A program made the translations under genes and the position numbers. Positions 44,082 to 53,600 of a stretch of 53,628 nt of DNA are shown piece by piece. Numbering within the stretch: the stretch's first letter is position 1; each line of letters opens with the position of its first letter. The notes under the pieces were generated by a model. It searched no databases and was not told where the DNA came from. It saw only the letters and a program-made list of their open reading frames with translations. The DNA is from a virus. The DNA lies in the IMG/VR virus record IMGVR_UViG_3300022200_000063, positions 1 through 53,628 of that record. The stretch is one strand, 5' to 3'.

Positions 44082-47000
44082 TTAATATATTTGTATATCA
44101 AAGAAATGTATAATTCTATTAAGAATTAATTCTTTATTATAAGTATTATCAAAATATAAAGTTAGTACAAAATGTGTACTTCTCAAACGATCTTTCTTTG
44201 AAGATAAAGAATTTCTAGGAATTTTCAATCTCCATTTGTCGAATCTTCTTTTTATACGTTCTAAATCTGTTATTTTTCCAGTGTCCTGATACTCAGTCTG
44301 GACTCTAAAACCTGTTATTGTTTGTGTCCTATCTATTACTTTAGAATCATTTCTTACAATAGAATTAAACTCGACCCATCTTAGAATTTTATTTATATCA
44401 GCTGCTTCATTAAGAACTAGTTTAATATAACATCCTTTAGTAGTTCCATAAAAGCTTCCCCAGTTTCCAGAATTTTCTAAATATACTTGTTCTTTATCAG
44501 AGGGATTTACTGATAGTAGGATATTATTATTTTCTATAAATCTCGTAGTATTATTAGAGTAGAAACTTGTAAACTGTTGCATTAACTCATCATATACTAA
44601 AGTCACTGTTTTATTTTCTTCAGTACTAGATGTATCTAAGAAAGTGAAAATCACTTCATTGTTAATTTTATCTTTGGCAATATGCACTCCTTTCCCTAAT
44701 ACAGGATTATCCCCACCATTTTCTTTTCTGAGAAGTACTCCTGAGTCAAAAGCATTTAAAAAACTATGAATACCTTTTATTTCTGAAAGAGGATTATTAC
44801 CTTGTCCAATTAAGAATTGCTTTTTGTGTATTCCATCAAAGTAATAAATACCAGAATCAGTAGCTTTTACACCCCATTGATGAATAGAGCCATGTTCTGT
44901 TGATATATAGATATGATCTTCAATACCTTCTCCTGAACCTAATTCTGTAGGAATTCCATCAGCTGCTGCAATAATAGCTCTTGGGTTTATAGAGTATCTT
45001 CCTACAGCAGTATCTTGGAAGAAGTGTACAAAGTTGTTAGAGTCTACGATTTTATTAATTGGTCCGTGATCGTCTACATCGTAATAATTATTAATTCCAA
45101 ACTGTGTCCAAGAATCTGTTTCTTCTTGGTTTATTTTAACATTTGATATGTATGCTCTAATATCATTTACATTAGAATTACTATCAAAAGCACTAGGTTT
45201 TACAAAAAATACTACATCTTTACTATCTCTGGAATAGACAGAGTTGTATGTATTTAGATACATATTCAAAGATTTAGCATAAGTAGTCTCTGAGTTATTT
45301 GTCTCCTGTCTCCATTTCTCATCTAAGACTCCTGAAGAACCTCCACTTACAGATTTCTTAACTCCTCTTTGCACTGTAGCCCCCCAAGGCAAACTCAAAT
45401 TAACCTTACTTTCAATAGGTAAGGTAATTGTAGATGTTCTATTAGAATTAAACACCTGAGCTGTTGCAACAGCATTTTGATAATATTTATCCCAAAGCCA
45501 AGCAGACCCATCTTGGAATGTCCACATGTCTATAAAAATATCTCCTCCAAATACAATAATAGTATCCGAAGTACCTACTGAAGGTTTTTCTATAAAAGGA
45601 CTTGCAGGGATAAAAGTGTTAGATTCTAAAGCATCTTGAGTATATCCTCCATAAACTTCTAATCTTGGTATTAAAATATCTATAATTGGAGTGCTTATTA
45701 ATCCATCTGCAAAAGTAGGACAAGCCACAGGTCCTCCAGTTCCTGCATCAAAATTACCAGTTTCAAAATAATGGTAGCTAGGAGTAGTTACTATTGGAGC
45801 TCCTGTTAAAAAATCAGTTGCTATAAATTCCATAGTCCCAGTGATCCCTGAGTTTCCTTTATAGAACTCAGTTGCCGCATAACTACTAGGACCTGTACTG
45901 TGATCATTAAGGAATGTGGATTCATCCATTGTAGTATAGAAATTTCTGAAATAATAACTTTGATCTACATTAGCATTATCGTATCCGTTATATTTTCCAA
46001 TTTCTAATTCTAACTCTTCGGACATTATTGTGTCATCTTGAGCATTTTTATCAAAAAGTATGTGACTATTTTCTCTCCATTTTTTAATATATTCAATACC
46101 TCTTTCATTAGTAGCATATCCACCAATAGCAGTAGTTTTATTAACAGTTTTTGTGGATCTTAGTTTTCTTCGATAATCTCCAAAATTACCTCCAAGATTT
46201 TCAGTAACAGCAGCTGTTGCTCCAAGCTCTTGAAAATAGTTAGTATTACTTAAAAGATTTCTAGTATAAGTATCTTTATTATTAGATGAATAATATTCTG
46301 AGTACCTTCCTGTGATTAACAGGCAAGAACTACTATTGATATTATTAATAGTATCTTCAAATTGATAAGATATTTCAGGAGAATAAAAAGTAAGGAATGA
46401 TCCGTATATAGGATAAACAGAGGTTCCTACTCCTGGTCCGTTATTTTGAATTGTGGCAAAATTACCATTTACACCAAAATCATATTTTGTGGCCGCAGGT
46501 CTATTATCTGTAATTGCAGAGAATAGATGAACTATATCATCTGTACCATCAGGTCTTAAATCATATACTCCAGATATTCCTGGAGGGGAGCCTACTGGAA
46601 TTTTAGCAGCTGCTCTCATAATACCTGAGCATAATCTATGAGTATCATCAATCGTTCTTTCTAGTCTGACGATTTGATAACCCGTTAGTTCAGAAAATAG
46701 AGTAGGACATGTAGAAAAATCTATGGTGAATTTTACTCCCAAGGACAATCCAAAAGTATTACCTGCACTTAGTTCATATGCTACAGGATAATAGTTTAAT
46801 ACTCCTGGAATAGTATCAGCACCATTAACATCAGAAATATCAGGGAACTTGATATCGCCTATATATTGGACGAAAGAAGCTTCTCCTTTTTTATTATAAA
46901 AAACAATTCCAAATCTATAAGTCTCTCCTCTTTTGTATCCTTTAAGAAGCCCTGATACAAAAGGAGACCCATTATTATCAAAAGAATTATTTATATAAGT

Positions 47001-48419
47001 ATACCCATCATTAAGGTTATGGGTAGTAACGGATCCAGGAGGAAGACTGTGATACTCAGGAGTACTTGCTCCATCTATTTTATACTGTTCTAAATGAAAT
47101 TCATAAGAGATATTAGGACCTTCTCCACCAATAGTAGTTCCGTCTGCTTTATATTTAAATTGTTTATCTGTGTGCCACTCTGTATCCCAGTGAGCATCTG
47201 AATTATATCCTAAATTATTAGCTAACCCATAGGAAGAATCTAATTCTGCGTTAAAAGCATTTTTTAGTTTTTTTTCTTCTATCTGTGCTGGAGTCCCTGT
47301 TAAAGGAAATGGTAGTGCTAGTCCAGAATTATAACGAGCTGTCCTAGCATCAAAAGTCTCTCCATTTCCTAATAACTCATCTATATCAAAGTAGCTTCCT
47401 TTAATATTAGCTACTATCAATGAATTATCTTTAGGAACTAATGTTTTACAAGTTTTAAAAGCATACTGTTTAGTAGTATAGGAATATGTTTCCAAATCTA
47501 TTATAGAACCTTCGTTACCTGTGTGTAAAAAAGATACAGATGTAGCATTATTTATACCTTTAGTTTCTATTGATTGTACTAAAGGACTTGCTGTAATACT
47601 ATCGTAAAAAACAGAGATTAATTCGATTGAGTCGAAATCTCCATAATTAGAAGTATCAATTGTAATTTGATGTGCTTTTCCTACAGGAACATTTATAGCA
47701 TTTCCAGAATATTGTCTTACATCCACAACATTTTCAGAACTATTACTTGTGTGGATCATATTTCCTGGAGGAGATATTAAAGTTTGTTTTCCGTCTGTAG
47801 TCTTTAATCTGTAAGCATATTGATAAATTCCTGCAAATAAGTTTCCTGAATTTTGAACAGCAGATAAAATCGGCTGTGTGTATATTATATTTGGAAATAT
47901 ATCCAACAATTCGGGAGGAGTAATACTTAGATTAGCGTCTTTAATATTAATACTTCTTAAGTAGTTATTATAGTCTGTCCAATATACTCTTTGAATAGTA
48001 CCAGATTCAAATCTTCCTATAGCCTCTATAGGCCACTCTTTACTAAAATAAAGATTAGTGTTTTCGTATATATTAGTTAATGATGTAAAGCTGTTATTAG
48101 ATTCATTATATTCTAATGTGAATATCCAACCATTTCCGCCTCCTGTAAGATAACTATCGTCTGTCACAAAAAGAATAATAGTGTTTCTTATAGATGCGAC
48201 TCCTACGACTTCTCTTACTCCTGATATAGTTAAACCTGTACTGTAGTTCCCTAAATCAAAAAATAAAGTATTTCCTTTTCTGTTTGTGATAGATCCTTGA
48301 GACTCTCCTTTAGTTGTAGATACTCTAATATCTAAAGCGTCTATATAAAATCCACCATTGATACTATCATATGATGTATCTAAATTCAATCCTTTATATT
48401 GATTTACTCCTTGCTTCAT
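44082..48419 (-). CDS. Muzzle/stabilisation protein (P22 gp10-like), 1,445 residues
   Basis: Large beta-rich protein; the start M-K-Q-G-V-N-Q-Y-K-G-L-N-L-D and the repeated strand pattern S-I-T-N-R-K-G-N-T are those of the crAss-like proteins related to P22 gp10, which close the tail end and carry the fibres. A C-terminal K-W-R-L-K-I-P-R motif is also usual in these proteins. No signal peptide, membrane segment or enzyme motif. The gene overlaps the ring-type protein gene upstream by ATGA and is followed after one base by the GH19 protein. At 1,445 residues it is longer than the P22 protein (about 470), as expected for crAss-like versions with inserted beta domains. Confidence 0.72.
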   Translation of the reverse strand: MKQGVNQYKGLNLDTSYDSINGGFYIDALDIRVSTTKGESQGSITNRKGNTLFFDLGNYSTGLTISGVREVVGVASIRNTIILFVTDDSYLTGGGNGWIFTLEYNESNNSFTSLTNIYENTNLYFSKEWPIEAIGRFESGTIQRVYWTDYNNYLRSINIKDANLSITPPELLDIFPNIIYTQPILSAVQNSGNLFAGIYQYAYRLKTTDGKQTLISPPGNMIHTSNSSENVVDVRQYSGNAINVPVGKAHQITIDTSNYGDFDSIELISVFYDSITASPLVQSIETKGINNATSVSFLHTGNEGSIIDLETYSYTTKQYAFKTCKTLVPKDNSLIVANIKGSYFDIDELLGNGETFDARTARYNSGLALPFPLTGTPAQIEEKKLKNAFNAELDSSYGLANNLGYNSDAHWDTEWHTDKQFKYKADGTTIGGEGPNISYEFHLEQYKIDGASTPEYHSLPPGSVTTHNLNDGYTYINNSFDNNGSPFVSGLLKGYKRGETYRFGIVFYNKKGEASFVQYIGDIKFPDISDVNGADTIPGVLNYYPVAYELSAGNTFGLSLGVKFTIDFSTCPTLFSELTGYQIVRLERTIDDTHRLCSGIMRAAAKIPVGSPPGISGVYDLRPDGTDDIVHLFSAITDNRPAATKYDFGVNGNFATIQNNGPGVGTSVYPIYGSFLTFYSPEISYQFEDTINNINSSSCLLITGRYSEYYSSNNKDTYTRNLLSNTNYFQELGATAAVTENLGGNFGDYRRKLRSTKTVNKTTAIGGYATNERGIEYIKKWRENSHILFDKNAQDDTIMSEELELEIGKYNGYDNANVDQSYYFRNFYTTMDESTFLNDHSTGPSSYAATEFYKGNSGITGTMEFIATDFLTGAPIVTTPSYHYFETGNFDAGTGGPVACPTFADGLISTPIIDILIPRLEVYGGYTQDALESNTFIPASPFIEKPSVGTSDTIIVFGGDIFIDMWTFQDGSAWLWDKYYQNAVATAQVFNSNRTSTITLPIESKVNLSLPWGATVQRGVKKSVSGGSSGVLDEKWRQETNNSETTYAKSLNMYLNTYNSVYSRDSKDVVFFVKPSAFDSNSNVNDIRAYISNVKINQEETDSWTQFGINNYYDVDDHGPINKIVDSNNFVHFFQDTAVGRYSINPRAIIAAADGIPTELGSGEGIEDHIYISTEHGSIHQWGVKATDSGIYYFDGIHKKQFLIGQGNNPLSEIKGIHSFLNAFDSGVLLRKENGGDNPVLGKGVHIAKDKINNEVIFTFLDTSSTEENKTVTLVYDELMQQFTSFYSNNTTRFIENNNILLSVNPSDKEQVYLENSGNWGSFYGTTKGCYIKLVLNEAADINKILRWVEFNSIVRNDSKVIDRTQTITGFRVQTEYQDTGKITDLERIKRRFDKWRLKIPRNSLSSKKDRLRSTHFVLTLYFDNTYNKELILNRIIHFFDIQIY

Positions 48420-49219
48420 GCTATATTACTAGGGCTTTGTACAATACGTCCTGGATAAATTGAACCTCCAGAAGTTTTTTCTCTAAATTTACGTTGTTCA
48501 GGTAATTGAAAATTAGCAAAGAAAGAAGCGTGGGCTTGTAAATCAGGAATTGTACGAACATGGGAATTCTTAACAGATTCTGCATGATCAACATTATGCC
48601 ATTGTTTAGCATGATTTACTGCTTGAGCAAAATACCAATCTCTTTCTTTTTGAATTTCTGCATATTTTTGTGGAGCAAGTGCATCTTGTATCCATCTTTT
48701 ACGAGCTGCTTTCCACGCGAGTTCATGACTTGCAGCTTCTAACCATTGCTGTTCTGCTGGAATAACTATGTCTCCGTGTTCGTCAGTAGGAATAGCTTCA
48801 TAAGCCATAGCCACATATCCTTCAGAAAAAGAAGTAAAAATAGAATTATTACTTACAGTATAAGTGTGAATAGACTCTGTTGTGTAGTCTCTTTCATCTT
48901 TATGATATCTTGTATGGAAATGATCCGAACTCCAACGCATAGGACATAAATGCCCTTTACCACATTCAGCTTCTTCTAATGATATCACATCATCTAAATA
49001 GGCTACTTGAACAATTTTGTGTAAGTCGTAAGGAAGTTCTCCTCTACCATCACAAATAGGAATATAAGCAATTTGTTGGCTCATTACGACTCCTACATTA
49101 GTATGAGCCATAAATTCAGCCAACCATTCTAAACCTTGTTCGTCATCTATTTCAAACCCCCAATCACGTAACTGTTTATCCATGATGGTTTTGTATGACA
49201 CCATTTTTCCTGCGTACAT
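48416..49219 (-). CDS. Neck/tail ring-type structural protein, 267 residues
   Basis: Belongs to the conserved crAss-like tail block by position and by a characteristic central line F-S-E-G-Y-V-A-M-A-Y-E-A-I-P-T-D. The N-terminal half holds a strand-rich region with P-I-C-D-G-R-G-E-L-P, and the C-terminal half has long helices rich in Trp (A-A-R-K-R-W-I-Q-D-A). No membrane segment. It is probably a ring or adaptor protein between portal and muzzle. The precise ring number cannot be decided from sequence reading alone. Confidence 0.58.
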   Translation of the reverse strand: MYAGKMVSYKTIMDKQLRDWGFEIDDEQGLEWLAEFMAHTNVGVVMSQQIAYIPICDGRGELPYDLHKIVQVAYLDDVISLEEAECGKGHLCPMRWSSDHFHTRYHKDERDYTTESIHTYTVSNNSIFTSFSEGYVAMAYEAIPTDEHGDIVIPAEQQWLEAASHELAWKAARKRWIQDALAPQKYAEIQKERDWYFAQAVNHAKQWHNVDHAESVKNSHVRTIPDLQAHASFFANFQLPEQRKFREKTSGGSIYPGRIVQSPSNIA

Positions 49220-49222
49220 ATC

Positions 49223-49489
49223 TTAAGCTTTACCTTTTAAAAATGCTTCTAATTTTTCAATTAGATTAGGTTCTTCCATAGGATTTTCTTGATGGATAGA
49301 TTTAACAGTTATATGTTTATAATCATCTCCTTCCTTAGTGCATTTTCTAACTGTTTTTATATAACCATTAGAAACTTTTTCTACACAGGTTTCTGTGTAA
49401 CTACCATCAGCATGTTCCTCACGCTTTTCCCAAGTAGTTTTTTCTTGTCCTTCTCCGTACATAGATATTGGTTTACTTAATTTATCCAT
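49223..49489 (-). CDS. Hypothetical small protein in the tail block
   Basis: 88 residues from ATG 49489, which overlaps the IHF-like gene by 8 nt; upstream Met codons at 49501 and 49522 are in frame but lie deeper in that gene. It is charged and strand-rich (T-T-W-E-K-R-E-E-H-A-D-G-S-Y-T-E-T). No family is recognised. Its retention between structural genes suggests a small virion or assembly protein. Confidence 0.5.
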   Translation of the reverse strand: MDKLSKPISMYGEGQEKTTWEKREEHADGSYTETCVEKVSNGYIKTVRKCTKEGDDYKHITVKSIHQENPMEEPNLIEKLEAFLKGKA

Positions 49490-50009
49490 AATAAAATACA
49501 TTTCTATTCGGATCTTTAACAACTTGTGCTATTAATCTCGAATATTGTCTTGAAGGTTTAAAAGTATAAAATCTTTTGTACTTTACAATAGCTGTAGCTT
49601 TGTCCCACAAATGCCTGTAAAACTCTTGTTGTGTATGAGTATTCTGATGATAAATTACTTTTTTATTTTTAATCTCAGTTATCTCATCTCTTGTTTTACC
49701 TTCATAAAGTCTTTCCCAATATTTCCAAGTAGCTTGCCAATCTGGTTTAAGACTTTTTTGTAGTTTACCTTCTTTATTAAAAAAGTTCAATTTTTTTGAT
49801 TGAACTCTTATATATCCTAATTTACCTAACTTCAATTCTAAGGCTTCTTTAACGATTGCCTCACTATAAGCAATCAAAAGTTCCTTTATAAATCTACTAT
49901 ATTGAGTTCTTTCTAACTTACTAAACTGACTATGTTTTCTGTAAAAACTGAAGAAATCGTATTTAGTAATATCACTTTTCTTTCCCTCTCCTCTTTTTAA
50001 ATAGTTCAT
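49482..50009 (-). CDS. IHF/HU-like structural protein of the crAss-like tail block
   Basis: 175 residues. The segment A-I-V-K-E-A-L-E-L-K-L-G-K-L-G-Y-I-R-V-Q-S fits the second helix and first strands of the IHF/HU fold (the pattern G-x-x-x-x-L-x-G-L-G-x-F), but the Pro-tipped DNA-clamping arm is not evident. Crassvirales are known to carry an IHF-like gene within the tail module, and the position here, between two ring-type proteins, matches. It may be a virion component rather than a DNA-bending protein. The C-terminal Y-K-R-F-Y-T-F-K-P region is Tyr- and basic-rich. The start overlaps the previous gene by ATGA. Confidence 0.6.
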   Translation of the reverse strand: MNYLKRGEGKKSDITKYDFFSFYRKHSQFSKLERTQYSRFIKELLIAYSEAIVKEALELKLGKLGYIRVQSKKLNFFNKEGKLQKSLKPDWQATWKYWERLYEGKTRDEITEIKNKKVIYHQNTHTQQEFYRHLWDKATAIVKYKRFYTFKPSRQYSRLIAQVVKDPNRNVFYYG

Positions 50010-50710
50010 TTACTAGCTGTTTGTCCATTACCTAAATCGTCATCATTATTTCCATTATCATCTACAGGAATCTGACGTTTTTGTAATAGTGTTTGTATTA
50101 TTTGAGGTTTCATGTAAGCCCACATCCATTGGTTTAATGGGTAAGGAGAATCATTAGACCAACAAGAATTTCCTGTAGAACAATTCACAAAAGCTTCTAG
50201 TGCAGTAGGGTCTTCAAAAATTCCTCTAATACTTATTTTTTCTAAAAGATTGACTGCAGGATCTTTACTAACAATATAGATGTAATTATCATATAAGAAA
50301 GCGTAAATTGTTTTTTGTGTAGTTCTTCCATTTCCTATATAAGGCACTCTGGAAAAATCTATTAATGAAAATCGTTTTGCCGTAATTATTACAGGTCCTA
50401 CAGAAGTAATACCTTTACTTTGATGAAATTCTATTGTATTAGGAATCTTAGATACTGTTCTTAAAATCTTACAACCTGCAGGAACTTCTACACAGCAATT
50501 ATGTGGATCCACAAGTTCTAAATCTAAACAAGGAATTTCTTGTTGTACATTAGGATCTATAGCTCTCTTTTTATTATACTCATTTCTAATGAATAAAGAA
50601 CGTTGTTCATTTATCAGATCAGTATAATATAAAGGATCAAACACTGAATCAGAATTGTTTACGTTCAGCATTTCGTCTAACTGGCTATGTAAATCTCTCA
50701 GTGTTAACAT
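50006..50710 (-). CDS. Neck/tail ring-type structural protein, 234 residues
   Basis: Helical N-terminus (L-R-D-L-H-S-Q-L-D-E-M-L), a central beta domain with T-I-Y-A-F-L-Y-D-N-Y-I-Y-I-V and I-S-I-R-G-I-F-E-D-P, and a disordered acidic Asn/Asp tail. The I-x-x-x-F-E-D-P line is characteristic of crAss-like head-tail connector proteins distantly like P22 gp4. It probably forms a dodecameric ring under the portal, though the exact position is uncertain. It overlaps the IHF-like gene by four bases. Confidence 0.6.
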   Translation of the reverse strand: MLTLRDLHSQLDEMLNVNNSDSVFDPLYYTDLINEQRSLFIRNEYNKKRAIDPNVQQEIPCLDLELVDPHNCCVEVPAGCKILRTVSKIPNTIEFHQSKGITSVGPVIITAKRFSLIDFSRVPYIGNGRTTQKTIYAFLYDNYIYIVSKDPAVNLLEKISIRGIFEDPTALEAFVNCSTGNSCWSNDSPYPLNQWMWAYMKPQIIQTLLQKRQIPVDDNGNNDDDLGNGQTASK

Positions 50711-50732
50711 AAATACAAATATATGAAATTAA

Positions 50733-52001
50733 TTAATAGACTTTTCCTTTAAAAAAGAAACTTCTATCATTATCTACTTTGATAGGATAAACATGTGTAT
50801 TATTCTTTTCATCAACATAAATAATTCCGAAACCATGAGCCCAAGAAGCTCTTATTCCTCTATCTACATATTTAAAAGTATCACTTTCAAAATCTATCAT
50901 ACATCCTAAATTGTAAGAAGTATTAGTTTGATTAGAATAAGAACCGAATCTATGAGTATGATTAAAGATATGATCTCTGTTTGGTATAGCTTGGAGTTGG
51001 TCTTTAGCAGCGTTCATTCCTATTTTTGTTCCGTGGAAAATATCTAAATCGTTTCCTAAAGTTGTATACCCATTCTTCCAGTCAGTAATAATGTCCCAAC
51101 CTCTTTCTTCTAACTCTAAAGCTTCGTGAGGTGACGGAAGACTTTTACCATATTTTCTAATAGATTGTTTGTCTCTAAAAAATCTATCTTCGTGATTTCC
51201 GTAGTGGAAGATTTTATCAATATCTTTCTTTAATCTAGTTTCTATATCGTAGATTCCCTGAAGGCCGTCTGAATATTCATATTCTAAATCTATTCCATCA
51301 GGAATCCAGTCTTCGTGTGAAGAAAGAGATCTTAAATCTAGATAATCTCCGTTGATGATTATTCCTGTAATGTCTTTGTGGTTTTCTTCTAGAAAATGTA
51401 AAAACTTATCCCAAAGAATTTTATCGTGGAAAGGTCTATGTATGCATCCTATTGATACCCACATTTCCATAACTCTTTTAGAAGTTTTTACAATGTGTCT
51501 AAAAACAGGTTTTTTAGTTTTGATTTGAGCTTTTCTTTTAAACCAAACTTTCACTTGGTAATTAGTCCTTTTAAAAGAGCTTTTACCATCTGCATGTTTC
51601 ATAGAAACGTCCCATGCATTAAAAACATGTCGATCTACTTCCCATACATTTAAATCTACCTCTGAAAAATTAATAGCTTCTCCTAAAGTTTTTATAGGCT
51701 TCTCACCTTTATATTCAAAAATAGCAGAACCATCTTTTTCTTCTTCCCACCTTGTTTCTATCTTTTTAGTAGTCTTATTATGGAGTTTGGAAGTAGATCC
51801 TAATTTCTTTTTTCTTAACTTTTGAAAAGTCCTTCTGATATAAGTTCTAAATAAATCTATCTCTTCTCCAGACAGGTTAAGATTCTCTTGTTCATTAATT
51901 CGTCTGGCTTCTGCTGTATAAGAACAATTTCCTCCTGTGTCTTCAAAACGTTGAATTAGAATGTTCAGGAATTTATTCCATTGAGAGGTTCCTTTACTCA
52001 T
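50733..52001 (-). CDS. Calcineurin-like metallophosphoesterase
   Basis: 422 residues from ATG 52001, which overlaps the amidase stop as ATGA; the longer frame from 52046 is less likely. The C-terminal 270 residues carry the phosphoesterase motifs: S-I-G-C-I-H-R-P (usually G-D-x-H), N-G-D-Y-L-D, Y-G-N-H-E-D-R, F-H-G-T and N-H-T-H-R-F-G-S. The Asp of the first motif is Cys, so one metal ligand is altered while the others are intact. The N-terminal 140 residues are basic, possibly HTH-bearing, and of unknown fold. Members cleave phosphodiesters or phosphomonoesters, including nucleic acids and nucleotides. Its place between lysis and tail genes does not point to a substrate. Confidence 0.78.
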   Translation of the reverse strand: MSKGTSQWNKFLNILIQRFEDTGGNCSYTAEARRINEQENLNLSGEEIDLFRTYIRRTFQKLRKKKLGSTSKLHNKTTKKIETRWEEEKDGSAIFEYKGEKPIKTLGEAINFSEVDLNVWEVDRHVFNAWDVSMKHADGKSSFKRTNYQVKVWFKRKAQIKTKKPVFRHIVKTSKRVMEMWVSIGCIHRPFHDKILWDKFLHFLEENHKDITGIIINGDYLDLRSLSSHEDWIPDGIDLEYEYSDGLQGIYDIETRLKKDIDKIFHYGNHEDRFFRDKQSIRKYGKSLPSPHEALELEERGWDIITDWKNGYTTLGNDLDIFHGTKIGMNAAKDQLQAIPNRDHIFNHTHRFGSYSNQTNTSYNLGCMIDFESDTFKYVDRGIRASWAHGFGIIYVDEKNNTHVYPIKVDNDRSFFFKGKVY

Positions 52002-52651
52002 ATTAAAGATTTTAACATATTTATTAGTTCTGGTTGAGGATGACAATCTGATTTGTCTGATCTATAACTTGTATGTGTAAACACTCCTGATTTACCTGCA
52101 AGTGCGTCATATGATAGATCCCACATATCCGCATTATAATCTAAAGGAATTCCATAAGTCTTATTCCAAAATACAAGCAATTGTCTAACAGATTCTATTT
52201 GCTCGTCTGTATATTTTTCAAAACCATAATATCCTCTAAATCCTTCAGGATATTCTTGAATCTTTTCACTAGGAATAACAGTATTAGCAGAAGAATACCA
52301 TTTACCATCTTTCTTTTTAAGTCCTCCCCAAGAATCGATCTCTATACCGATTGAGTTCATATCATTCCTTCTATAAGGTAATCCCATTTTAATATGGTCT
52401 TTACCATTCTCTCCTAAGTGATACGCCCAATACTTAGATGAAAATACTTGGTGAATTGTACCATCTCTTGCAATAAGAATACAAGTGCCAATTCTTTTAC
52501 CATCTTTCAACCACCAATTAATGTCACCATTAATGCTGTCTCCTGAAACTGTATGATGAAGAACAATTTGCTTTTTCTCATGCACTTCTTTAACAAACTC
52601 TCTTGCAGAGAAGTTATGTTGTACAATAGATTTTAAATCTAACTCTTTCAT
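51998..52651 (-). CDS. Endolysin: N-acetylmuramoyl-L-alanine amidase (Amidase_2)
   Basis: 217 residues. Zinc amidase of the T7 lysozyme type. The first ligand is in I-V-L-H-H-T (His32), with a Y-H-L-G turn (His78) and S-I-G-I-E-I-D (Glu104); the later ligands are His193 and Cys203 in T-H-T-S-Y-R-S-D-K-S-D-C-H. It cuts the bond between MurNAc and the stem peptide to burst the cell at the end of infection. No signal peptide is seen, so export through the holin just upstream is expected. Holin, spanin and amidase genes overlap one another by four bases each and form a compact lysis cassette. An unusual extra is the distal D-C-H arrangement. Confidence 0.88.
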   Translation of the reverse strand: MKELDLKSIVQHNFSAREFVKEVHEKKQIVLHHTVSGDSINGDINWWLKDGKRIGTCILIARDGTIHQVFSSKYWAYHLGENGKDHIKMGLPYRRNDMNSIGIEIDSWGGLKKKDGKWYSSANTVIPSEKIQEYPEGFRGYYGFEKYTDEQIESVRQLLVFWNKTYGIPLDYNADMWDLSYDALAGKSGVFTHTSYRSDKSDCHPQPELINMLKSLI

Positions 52652-53109
52652 TTTCTTGACTTGATAAACTTATAGACTGTAGCAACAGCTACTGCGATGA
52701 CAAGTATCCACATAATATATTTTATTGAGGTAAATAATTTATTCCAAAAGCTTTTTTCTTTTTCGTAGTAATATACAGGAACTTCTACCTCAATTTCTTT
52801 ATCTACATATACAGTATCACATTTTCCTTCTATGTAAACACTGTCTGCTTTTTCATAAACTCTTACAGTGAGATGATCTTTTACTAAAACTATAGTATCT
52901 TTAAGAACCTCTCTAGATACAATAGTATCTACTCTAGCACCATTAACTATAACGTGCACGGTATCATAGTATGTTTTGTACCTTGTTTCTATCAGCTCTG
53001 GATACTTGGTTATAAGCTTTGTGAATCTTCTCTGTGGTGAACAGCTAGTTGTTGCCACTAATAATAGCAGTGATATCCCTACAGCTAGAAGCTTAAAAAA
53101 ATCTTTCAC
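52648..53109 (-). CDS. Unimolecular spanin (lipoprotein with C-terminal membrane anchor)
   Basis: 153 residues. The N-terminus is a lipoprotein signal peptide (hydrophobic stretch 7-19, then T-T-S-C with Cys23 as the lipidation site), and the C-terminus has one membrane helix at about 129-148 (Y-I-M-W-I-L-V-I-A-V-A-V-A-T-V) followed by basic residues. Between lies a strand-rich periplasmic stretch of acidic/Val repeats. A lipid anchor in the outer membrane and an inner-membrane anchor in one chain is the u-spanin design of phage T1 gp11, which fuses the two membranes in the last step of lysis. The lack of acidic residues just after Cys23 argues against a surface-exported Bacteroidota lipoprotein. 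It lies between holin and amidase. Confidence 0.75.
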   Translation of the reverse strand: MKDFFKLLAVGISLLLLVATTSCSPQRRFTKLITKYPELIETRYKTYYDTVHVIVNGARVDTIVSREVLKDTIVLVKDHLTVRVYEKADSVYIEGKCDTVYVDKEIEVEVPVYYYEKEKSFWNKLFTSIKYIMWILVIAVAVATVYKFIKSRK

Positions 53110-53600
53110 TTTTTAATTCCTTTAAAAAAATTTACATTTTCTGCAATAATATTCTTAATTTTTGCAACAGTAACGTATACACTTTTTAGTATATTATTAC
53201 CTGATATATCAATCCAATTCTCGTTAATAGATCCAAGTTCAATTAGAGAAAATATTATTAAAAGTCCATTTGTTAAAAGAGCTTTACTCATGAACATTAA
53301 GTCTATACCTGTAAAATGTAAAATCTTACAAACAAACGGAGTAAGGAAAAAGTAATCCAAAGGAAACAATGCAAGTGCTAAGATAAAGTAACCTGCTGAT
53401 TTATATATGTATCCCTGACGAAGCATCTTAGAGCTAAACACATCGAAGAACTTTCTCTCTTCACGAATTGATAATTTCTTGAGTGATACTAACTTAACAG
53501 ATGTATCTACAAGAATCATCATCATAAGAATTAATATAGACATCTCTATTGGTGAGAATACAGCTAAAGCTCCTAGTAATATTGCTGTAAGATTTTTCAT
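53106..53600 (-). CDS. Holin-like membrane protein
   Basis: 164 residues with about four hydrophobic segments, at roughly 3-14, 18-35, 67-92 and 104-121. Charged loops contain an internal Lys/Arg cluster (K-K-L-S-I-R-E-E-R-K) and a basic C-terminus. The overall shape, including a D-T-S-V-K-L motif at the end of the second helix, resembles the holin-4/toxin-secretion holin family common in Bacteroidota and Firmicutes phages. It would make holes in the inner membrane at lysis. It overlaps the spanin by four bases. The first 28 bases upstream to the window edge are AT-rich and hold no gene. Confidence 0.68.
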   Translation of the reverse strand: MKNLTAILLGALAVFSPIEMSILILMMMILVDTSVKLVSLKKLSIREERKFFDVFSSKMLRQGYIYKSAGYFILALALFPLDYFFLTPFVCKILHFTGIDLMFMSKALLTNGLLIIFSLIELGSINENWIDISGNNILKSVYVTVAKIKNIIAENVNFFKGIKK

